Below are positions 1 to 5,981 of a DNA stretch of 7,250 bases, in pieces (within the stretch, counting starts at the first letter, position 1; every line of letters starts with the position of its first letter). The stretch lies in the NCBI GenBank assembly GCA_019241735.1, contig JAFAWN010000248.1:1-7250 (forward strand), in the 5' to 3' direction. The notes beneath the pieces were generated by a model. The model ran no database searches. It was not told the origin of the DNA and was given only the letters and a program-made list of their open reading frames with translations. The translations under genes were made by a program, and so were the position numbers. Source of the stretch: Terriglobales bacterium. GTDB lineage: Bacteria > Acidobacteriota > Terriglobia > Terriglobales > Acidobacteriaceae.

Positions 1-1
1 G

Positions 2-1177
2 AAGATTCGAGACCCCAAATTGTTTACTGGCTATGTCGGAGGCATTGCTGGAATCCCGCCAATTACGGCCCTGGATGGTCCTGGATCTGAGGGCCTTAGC
101 CTCAGCCAGACCTACGACGTAACCATGGTAAAGAATGGTCAGGCTACGAGCCTCTCTAACGGACAGACGCTCTACGCGGTGCCTTCCAACGTTGGTCCCA
201 GGACGATGCCAGACTACAAATCCCTGTTCAACCAGGGAATTTACACTCTTGGCAACGGCATGAGGGTTTGGGCCGGAACCGCCGATGACCCCTTCTTCAT
301 TGATCTGGGCGCAGCTTTTGATTCCCTCAACTTCCGCAAGGGCATTGGCCCTGTGCTGCCGCCTGCAATCGATGCCGACGACACCCATAACTACGCTCCG
401 GATGCGGTCGCCGGTTTTAACGTCAACTCAATCGTCCTGGAAGTGCCGATCGCCATGCTGACGGTCGACGGAAAAATACATCCCGTCGGCGATAAACAAG
501 CGGTGATCGGATCCTACGGCGCGACCTCGCGTCACCGTTTTACCGTGAGGCGCTCGCCATTGGAACCGCAAACTTATGGTTCGTTCCAGCAGGTAAATCG
601 CGAAGGAAACTCGCTGATCAATGAATTGATCATTGGCACCGGCTTCAAAGATCGCTTCAGTCTGAGTGACCCTTCCAATGACCAACAGTTTTCGCCGTTT
701 ATCCTTAACCCGGTCCTGGCGACTGTCTTTAGCACTCTGGGCGTGCCAGTCCCGCCTCCGCCTCGGACCGATCTGTTGCTCTTGGTCAAATACAAAGCCC
801 CGATCTGCCCCGGTTGCGGCCCCAACGACGAAGGCCCAATAGCTGATCTTTTGCGCCTCAACACGGGCATACCGCCAACTCCAGTGGGCTCTCAAAAGCG
901 GTTAGGGTTCATTGCTGGGGATAAGGCCGGCTACCCTAATGGGCGTCGCCCTATCGACGATGTCTTCGACATCTCGGCTCGAGCGGTGGCTGGTATCCTG
1001 GTCGACCCGGCCAAGTATGGGACGCGACTCGGAGACGGCGTCAACCTCAACCCCGAAGGCTACAACAATTCGTTCCCGTTCCTGATGCCGGCCAACAGTG
1101 GGCGCAACAGCGACCACATCGGGCCGGGACAGAAGGGCTGCACCGGGCAACCTAACGATATTTGCCCGATTAATTAA
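2..1177 (+). CDS. DUF4331 family protein, 5'-truncated by window edge
   Basis: This is the C-terminal 391 residues of a DUF4331 protein. The frame is open to the left edge, so the TTG at 20 is an internal Leu codon and not the start. Numbering from the codon at 2, the family hallmarks are the ADDPFFIDLGAAFD motif (about 94-107), NSIVLEVP (about 142-149), a TSRHR segment (about 175-179), a hydrophobic DLLLLVKYK strand (about 257-265), RRPIDDVFDI (about 315-324) and GDGVNLN near the end. Full-length members usually start with a signal peptide and an SSHREAP-like segment; both would lie upstream, so export is inferred from the family. The biochemical function is unknown. Four cysteines form a CPGC pair (269, 272) and a C-terminal pair (380, 388), which could make disulfides or bind metal. 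An intrinsic terminator follows the TAA stop. Family assignment is from recognised motifs, without a profile search. Confidence 0.85.
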   Translation, partial: KIRDPKLFTGYVGGIAGIPPITALDGPGSEGLSLSQTYDVTMVKNGQATSLSNGQTLYAVPSNVGPRTMPDYKSLFNQGIYTLGNGMRVWAGTADDPFFIDLGAAFDSLNFRKGIGPVLPPAIDADDTHNYAPDAVAGFNVNSIVLEVPIAMLTVDGKIHPVGDKQAVIGSYGATSRHRFTVRRSPLEPQTYGSFQQVNREGNSLINELIIGTGFKDRFSLSDPSNDQQFSPFILNPVLATVFSTLGVPVPPPPRTDLLLLVKYKAPICPGCGPNDEGPIADLLRLNTGIPPTPVGSQKRLGFIAGDKAGYPNGRRPIDDVFDISARAVAGILVDPAKYGTRLGDGVNLNPEGYNNSFPFLMPANSGRNSDHIGPGQKGCTGQPNDICPIN

Positions 1178-1190
1178 CCTGCTGAACTCC

Positions 1191-1226
1191 GTGGCCGCTG
1201 CCGCAAAGGTGGCGGCCACTTTCTTT
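1191..1226 (+). terminator. Rho-independent terminator after the DUF4331 gene
   Basis: GTGGCCGC (1191-1198) pairs perfectly with GCGGCCAC (1212-1219). The stem extends inward by two G-T wobbles and two C-G pairs (TGCC 1199-1202 with GGTG 1208-1211), leaving a 5-nt loop, GCAAA. The T-rich tract TTTTCTTT-like run (1220-1226) follows directly. It begins 13 nt after the DUF4331 stop codon and ends 45 nt before the next start, the expected place for a terminator separating the two genes or limiting read-through. Confidence 0.85.
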
Positions 1227-1262
1227 ATCACCTATCGTCGGCTTTAAAATTCTTCCTGCGAT

Positions 1263-1266
1263 GAGG
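1263..1266 (+). promoter_or_regulatory. Ribosome binding site of the TPR gene
   Basis: A GAGG Shine-Dalgarno core lies 5 nt before the ATG at 1272. It supports that start, which also places a signal peptide exactly at the N-terminus. Confidence 0.6.
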
Positions 1267-1271
1267 CAGCT

Positions 1272-2540
1272 ATGAATCGATTTCTTGCCCTGATATTGAT
1301 AACCATATCGACCTTCACTCGGGCGCAGAATAATCCAATAGCAGCCAATAGCTCTGGGCCGTCTCCTGCGGAGCGAAGCATCACGGAAGCGCAAAAGAAG
1401 ATTAAGGAAAAGCCGGAGCAAAATGCCGGCTACAACCTTCTTGCCGCGGCGCTGGTTCGCCGTGCTCGCGAGACTTCGGACCCCAACTACTATGCACAGG
1501 CGCAGAATGCGTTAAAGAAATCTTTCGACCTGGCTCCCGGTAATTTCGAGGCTGAGAAAATACAGGTCGCGATTCTGTTGGGCGAACACGAGTATCCCGC
1601 GGGCCTGGATCTGGCCATTGCTCTGAACAAGAAGGTCCCGGATGATGTCATGGTCTATGGGCTGCTGACGGAGGCGAACGCGGAGCTCGGTAATTACAAG
1701 GATGCCGAAACGGCAGCGCAATGGATGCTTAATCTCCGGCCCGGGAACTTGCCAGCCTTGATTAATGCGGCGCATTTGCGGGAATTATTTGGAGACTCCG
1801 AAGGTTCGTACGAATTGTTCCAACTGGCGTATGAGTCAACCGCGCCGACGGAAAATGAAGAACGCGCCTGGCTGCTGACCCAAATGGCTCACCTGCGGCT
1901 GGCTTCGGGAAACATCGACGCCGCCGAAAAGCTTTTGCAACAAGCCCTGACAAGTTTCCCGAACTACGATCTGGCTGTGGGGAATCTTGCCAGCGTTCGG
2001 GTTGCGCAGAAACGTTATGAAGAGGCAATCGCCTTATTTCAGAAGCGTTCTCAGTCCTTATCCGGCGCCGGAAATCTTTATGAGCTGGCGCACACCCTGC
2101 AACTAATGGGAAGAGAAAGCGAAGAAAGGCAGACCTTTGCCGCATTCGAAGCGAAAGCACTCGCCGAATCAACCAAGAAGAATAATTCAAATTACGAACT
2201 TATCTTTTATTACGCGGACGATGCGAAGCAGCCATCCACAGCCTTGGCGATAGCAGAACAGGAGTACGCGTGGCGCAAGGATATCTACACGCTTGACGCC
2301 TACGCCTGGGCGCTGCACGTAAATGGCCGGGACACCGAAGCCCGCCAGAGTATCGAAGCCGCACTTGCGGTCGGCATCCAGGATGCCCGGCTGTTTCGGC
2401 ATGCCGGCGAGATCGCTCTTAAGTCAGGGGACACTGCCGCCGCGGAACATTACTTGAAACAATCTGTCGGATTGAACAGCCCCGATTCGGATAAGGCTCG
2501 GGTCATCCTCGCGAGACTTGCAAAGACGGGGCGGCGCTAA
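1272..2540 (+). CDS. Exported tetratricopeptide-repeat protein
   Basis: This is a 422-residue protein probably made of helical TPR hairpins. The N-terminus (Met-Asn-Arg followed by a hydrophobic stretch to about residue 16) is a typical Sec signal peptide with a likely cut after TRA (residue 18), so the mature protein should be periplasmic or envelope-associated. TPR-like units with the usual small and aromatic positions (for example LLTEANAELGNYKDAE) are visible at about 53-90, 127-158, 161-192, 199-231, 232-265 and 373-405. The region 270-370 is helical but more divergent. No catalytic motif is seen, so a scaffold or protein-interaction role is inferred. It is followed after only 5 nt by the TonB-dependent receptor, which implies one transcript and related function. 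Its direct partner cannot be named from sequence alone. Confidence 0.88.
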   Translation: MNRFLALILITISTFTRAQNNPIAANSSGPSPAERSITEAQKKIKEKPEQNAGYNLLAAALVRRARETSDPNYYAQAQNALKKSFDLAPGNFEAEKIQVAILLGEHEYPAGLDLAIALNKKVPDDVMVYGLLTEANAELGNYKDAETAAQWMLNLRPGNLPALINAAHLRELFGDSEGSYELFQLAYESTAPTENEERAWLLTQMAHLRLASGNIDAAEKLLQQALTSFPNYDLAVGNLASVRVAQKRYEEAIALFQKRSQSLSGAGNLYELAHTLQLMGRESEERQTFAAFEAKALAESTKKNNSNYELIFYYADDAKQPSTALAIAEQEYAWRKDIYTLDAYAWALHVNGRDTEARQSIEAALAVGIQDARLFRHAGEIALKSGDTAAAEHYLKQSVGLNSPDSDKARVILARLAKTGRR

Positions 2541-2545
2541 CCGCA

Positions 2546-4795
2546 GTGATTTACTCTTTCTCCAGGCGACTCCTTAGCGCGGTTTGGCTACTGCTGTGCG
2601 TTTGTGTCTTGGGGCAGTGGGCGGCAGCGGCGACAGAAGTTGCCGGCAGCCTCACCGACCCTCAGAATCAACTCCTTGCCGACGCCACTATTCGCCTCTT
2701 GCGAAGGGCAGATTCAACCGAACGGACGGTCAAAACGGACGCACAGGGGCGCTTCAGATTTTCTAATCTGGATGGCGGGGAGTATCGACTCACCGCCGAG
2801 GCGCAGGGTTTCGGAGTTCTTACGCGAACGGTTGAGGTTGAGGCTGACGGCCGGCAGACAGAAGATTTGCACTTTTCCAGTGTTGCCTCGCAAAACGAGT
2901 CGGTGACGGTTACCGCCGCGGTATCCGATGTCGGAGTGTTTGAGCCGGATCCCGCCCAACGGGTCACGATTCGCGATGAGACTCTTGACGCAAATCCGGG
3001 GCGGCCAGGAATGCCAATCTCGATTCCCGGAATGCCGGTCGAATCGCCGGCCGGGGGAGTTAAGCCGCCGCAGTATTTCGCTCCCGGCGTAGCCGGAGAT
3101 CACGGAGAGCCTATAGCGATGTTTTTCCAGGTTGGCGGATATCTGTTCCCCAACAACCTTCCTGCTAACGCGCACGGCAATGGTTATGCCGACCCCAACA
3201 TCATTATCCCTATCGCGATTGAAAGTGTGGAAACTGATGGCGCTGCTTTTAACGTGCGGGAAGGCAACAACTCCGTAAATTCCTCCATCACCTTCGGGAT
3301 GCGCGACCGAATTGATCCCATCATCCGGCTCACCGGAGACCATCGCGATCTGAACCTGGTCACGGGTTGGAGCCCCTCAGATCCTTCGAATCGGTTCTGG
3401 GTGGGAGCAGAAATCTCCTATGGGAATGGCTTCCTCGAACGATTGGAACATCGCAAACAATACAAAGGAAACATTTCAAAAGTACTTACATTCGGCAAAC
3501 ATGATCTTTCGGTTTACGGCATTGGATATTACGGGACTGCTTTTCAGCCTGGGCTAATCCCAATCGATGCGCCAACTCCCGGGGACACTATTGACGCGCG
3601 GCAACATGAGGAAACCTCGAACGGTGCGCTCATTCTCAACGATGTATGGCGTCTTACCGATCATCGCCAGTTCCAGTTTTCGGGATTCTATCGCTACTAC
3701 ACCCTGGACGTGCGGCCGAACTTCGGTGATGGGTTGATTAGGCAGAGTGAACATCGCAATGTAAATTCAGAAAATGTGCTCTATACGGACCAGTTCAGCA
3801 AGGTCGCCTCCTTCCTGGCCGGTGTTGACTTGCGGCTGGATGCACCCCGGGCCCTCAACCTCGACAAGGTCGATTCCGCGGGCCTCTTTATCCCCGACAC
3901 CTCAAATAACCTGACCATTAATTTCTACAGCCCCTTTGCCGCTCTGGATGGCAGGCTTCTGTCATTTCTGCATTACAACGCAGGTTACCGGTTCGATGAA
4001 GTTACGGTCAACAATCAGGATCTGCTCCGACCGGATTTATCCTTTAACCGAAGCGCGCCAATCAGCTCCCCGAAGGGGACATTGACGTTCTTGCCGCCGG
4101 AAGCTGTCTCCTACCTGCCGACTATTTCATTGAGCTACGGGCAGGCATTTCACATCGAGGATCCACGGATCGGCACCACTGCGATTTCTGGCGGGACGGT
4201 CGTGGCCAAGGCGCGCGCTTATCAGTTGGTCGCCAGCAAGACTATTGCGAAAACCGAGTTCAGGTTGACCCTGGCCCATGTGACCACCGCGCAGCAACTC
4301 GCCCGTATTTCGAATGACACCGGGTTGCAGCAAGACGAAGGCCCGGGAATCGTCAAATATTTAACCGTGACCGCCCGGCATAACTTCAAGTACGGCTTCC
4401 TGCAAGGCCTGTTCTCGAAAGCCGACGCGCGCGATCGCGTCACCGGCCTACCCACTCCGGAAGCTCCCCGTCAAATCTGGGATGTCCTGGGCACCATCGA
4501 CAAACTGCCGTTTCATCTGGTTGCCCGTGGCGAGTACGAGGAGGTAGGCGAGAAGCCGCTGGGAGACGGGTTCACTGCCGTTCCAGTTCGTGAATTTCGC
4601 GGCGCCTTTATCCGGCCATTTGCTTCTAGTGGCGTCGATGTTGGAGTCAATTTTTTTATCGCCAGCGGATACGGGGGTCAGACCCTGGAAAACCTTGCGC
4701 TTCCCGGCGAAGCTGCCCCATTCGAGCGGATTACCGGCTTTCCGCTGAAGTCGTATGTCAGCGCTTCTCTGACCTATCATTTCCGGCGCCGCTGA
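2546..4795 (+). CDS. TonB-dependent outer-membrane receptor with N-terminal carboxypeptidase-regulatory-like domain
   Basis: This 749-residue protein has an N-terminal signal peptide (about 1-29, two Arg then a long hydrophobic core ending in an AAAA stretch). A carboxypeptidase-regulatory-like beta domain follows (about 31-110, with GSLTDPQNQLLADATI and the DAQGRFRFSNL/GEYRLTAEAQGF pattern). Next come a plug-like region (about 118-255, including SVTVTAA and the NVREGNNSVNSSITFGMR segment) and a beta-barrel (about 256-749). The last strand, YVSASLTYHF, is followed by three Arg. The fold implies energy-coupled uptake across the outer membrane; the ligand is not identifiable. No clear TonB box is visible. 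The GTG start at 2546 is chosen because it puts the signal peptide at the terminus and lies 5 nt after the TPR stop. No good Shine-Dalgarno is present there, which suggests translational coupling. An Oar-like adhesion or transport receptor is the main alternative reading. Confidence 0.88.
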   Translation: MIYSFSRRLLSAVWLLLCVCVLGQWAAAATEVAGSLTDPQNQLLADATIRLLRRADSTERTVKTDAQGRFRFSNLDGGEYRLTAEAQGFGVLTRTVEVEADGRQTEDLHFSSVASQNESVTVTAAVSDVGVFEPDPAQRVTIRDETLDANPGRPGMPISIPGMPVESPAGGVKPPQYFAPGVAGDHGEPIAMFFQVGGYLFPNNLPANAHGNGYADPNIIIPIAIESVETDGAAFNVREGNNSVNSSITFGMRDRIDPIIRLTGDHRDLNLVTGWSPSDPSNRFWVGAEISYGNGFLERLEHRKQYKGNISKVLTFGKHDLSVYGIGYYGTAFQPGLIPIDAPTPGDTIDARQHEETSNGALILNDVWRLTDHRQFQFSGFYRYYTLDVRPNFGDGLIRQSEHRNVNSENVLYTDQFSKVASFLAGVDLRLDAPRALNLDKVDSAGLFIPDTSNNLTINFYSPFAALDGRLLSFLHYNAGYRFDEVTVNNQDLLRPDLSFNRSAPISSPKGTLTFLPPEAVSYLPTISLSYGQAFHIEDPRIGTTAISGGTVVAKARAYQLVASKTIAKTEFRLTLAHVTTAQQLARISNDTGLQQDEGPGIVKYLTVTARHNFKYGFLQGLFSKADARDRVTGLPTPEAPRQIWDVLGTIDKLPFHLVARGEYEEVGEKPLGDGFTAVPVREFRGAFIRPFASSGVDVGVNFFIASGYGGQTLENLALPGEAAPFERITGFPLKSYVSASLTYHFRRR

Positions 4796-4888
4796 TCGGA
4801 TCCGCTTAACCACTCGGTGTGTCGCCCCAACGCGCACTCCCGTTCACGTCATCACTTCGCATCCGCATGATTTGAATTTAGCTTATTG

Positions 4889-4916
4889 TTGTTGCTGCTG
4901 CGCGGTTCTCTATAGT
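4889..4916 (+). promoter_or_regulatory. Putative sigma-70 type promoter of the reductase gene
   Basis: TATAGT (4911-4916) matches five of six bases of the -10 consensus. TTGTTG (4889-4894), 16 bp upstream, is a partial -35 match. Transcription would begin near 4923, giving a leader of about 60 nt before the ATG at 4984. This sits in the only sizeable intergenic gap of the window (4796-4983), in which I see no gene and no terminator for the receptor gene. It is a consensus match by eye only. Confidence 0.4.
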
Positions 4917-4971
4917 TCGCCAATTGAGCGAAACACCTGGGCTGCGACAACAAAGCACAAAAACAAAGTTC

Positions 4972-4975
4972 GGAG
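4972..4975 (+). promoter_or_regulatory. Ribosome binding site that decides the reductase start
   Basis: GGAG lies 8 nt before the ATG at 4984, good spacing for initiation. The in-frame TTG at 4924 has no comparable site and would lie at or next to the predicted transcription start, so the ATG is preferred. Confidence 0.65.
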
Positions 4976-4983
4976 TTCAACAC

Positions 4984-5925
4984 ATGAGCAAAATAGCCTT
5001 TATCGGTCTAGGGATCATGGGCGCGCCGATGGCGCTGAATCTGCTTAGAGGTGGTCATCAACTCTACTTGCACAGTAGAAGCGGCGTCCCAGCCGATCTC
5101 GCTGCGCAAGGTGGGCACGTCTGCAAGTCCGCATCGGACGCGGCACGCCAGGCGGAGATCATTATCATGATGGTTCCCGACACTCCGGACGTAGAAAAAG
5201 TCTTGTTCGCTGAGAACGGCGTTGCTACGGCTTTAACGCCCGGGAAAATAGTTGTGGACATGAGCTCCATATCGCCCATTGAAACCAAGCGCTTCGCGGC
5301 GCGGATCCGCGAACTGCAATGTGAATATCTTGACGCTCCCGTCTCCGGCGGCGATGTGGGAGCAAAGAACGGCACTCTGACGATTATGGTCGGAGGTTCC
5401 CAGACTTCCTATAACAAGTTAAAGCCGATCTTTGCACTCATGGGTAAAAACGTCACCCTCATAGGCAGCAACGGCGCCGGCCAAACCTGCAAAATCGCGA
5501 ATCAAATCATTGTAGCGCTGGCCATAGAAGCTGTGGCCGAAGCATTTGTCTTTGCCTCTAAGTCCGGTGTTGATGTATCTAAGGTCAGGCAGGCGCTGAT
5601 GGGAGGATTTGCGTCCTCGCGCGTACTGGAATTGCATGGCCAGCGCATGATAGACCGCGCATTCGAGCCGGGCTTTCGCGTCGAACTGCACCAGAAAGAT
5701 CTGAACCTCGCGCTGAATGGCGCGCGCACCCTGGGGGTGAGTCTGCCCAACACTGCGACGGCGCAACAACTGTTCAACGCTTGCGTAGCTGATGGCGGGG
5801 GTAGGCAGGACCACTCAGCTCTTGCCCGTACTTTGGAAAAAATGGCGAATCATCAGATCGGCCAAACTGAGGTAGCACATAAGCTAACCGAAGATCAGCC
5901 AACCCAAAGAGACACTAAAACCTAA
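4984..5925 (+). CDS. garR: 2-hydroxy-3-oxopropionate (tartronate semialdehyde) reductase, GarR/GlxR-like
   Basis: This is a 313-residue cytoplasmic member of the beta-hydroxyacid dehydrogenase family. It is expected to reduce tartronate semialdehyde to D-glycerate with NAD(P)H in glyoxylate or glucarate metabolism. The Rossmann motif GLGIMGAPMALNLL is at about 8-21, the substrate-binding DAPVSGGDVGAKNGTL at about 117-132, and the catalytic Lys is K170 in GAGQTCKIANQIIVAL. The C-terminal half has the GarR-type FEPGFRVELHQKDLNLAL (about 227-244), a LPNTA segment and DHSALA (about 276-281), which resemble E. coli GarR as I remember it. The ATG at 4984 starts directly at the conserved N-terminus; an upstream TTG would add 20 residues unrelated to the family. 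About 20 extra hydrophilic residues extend the C-terminus. 3-Hydroxyisobutyrate dehydrogenase or another family member is the alternative. Partner genes such as glyoxylate carboligase are not in the window. Confidence 0.85.
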   Translation: MSKIAFIGLGIMGAPMALNLLRGGHQLYLHSRSGVPADLAAQGGHVCKSASDAARQAEIIIMMVPDTPDVEKVLFAENGVATALTPGKIVVDMSSISPIETKRFAARIRELQCEYLDAPVSGGDVGAKNGTLTIMVGGSQTSYNKLKPIFALMGKNVTLIGSNGAGQTCKIANQIIVALAIEAVAEAFVFASKSGVDVSKVRQALMGGFASSRVLELHGQRMIDRAFEPGFRVELHQKDLNLALNGARTLGVSLPNTATAQQLFNACVADGGGRQDHSALARTLEKMANHQIGQTEVAHKLTEDQPTQRDTKT

Positions 5926-5981
5926 CAGCCATGCGCGAAATCGTGTAAAGGCAACCGGTGACAATCGCGGTAATAATCCGG

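Noticed and set aside
67..95. Inverted repeat GGCCCT ... AGGGCC
   Set aside because: The short arms lie inside coding sequence with no T-tract; they are explained by codon content.
428..895. Antisense open frames within the DUF4331 gene
   Set aside because: The translation is Arg-rich and low in family-like features, and it is fully overlapped by a recognised conserved protein.
1245..1250. TAAAAT as a -10 element for the TPR gene
   Set aside because: It matches five of six bases, but no acceptable -35 is present at 16-18 bp spacing, so it is too weak to list as a promoter.
2714..3343. Long antisense open frame (209 codons) within the receptor gene
   Set aside because: It lies wholly inside a well-supported receptor gene, its translation has no recognisable domain or signal, and it has no convincing ribosome binding site. 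It is a shadow of the GC-rich coding frame.
4448..4837. Antisense open frame spanning the receptor 3' end and intergenic DNA
   Set aside because: Most of it overlaps the receptor barrel; there is no domain and no supporting start signals.
4886..4901. TTG/CTG trinucleotide run upstream of the reductase
   Set aside because: It has only a few imperfect units, too short to call a microsatellite or regulatory repeat.
5926..5981. Possible bidirectional terminator between the convergent reductase and RND genes
   Set aside because: No stem of useful length followed by a T-run could be found on either strand.
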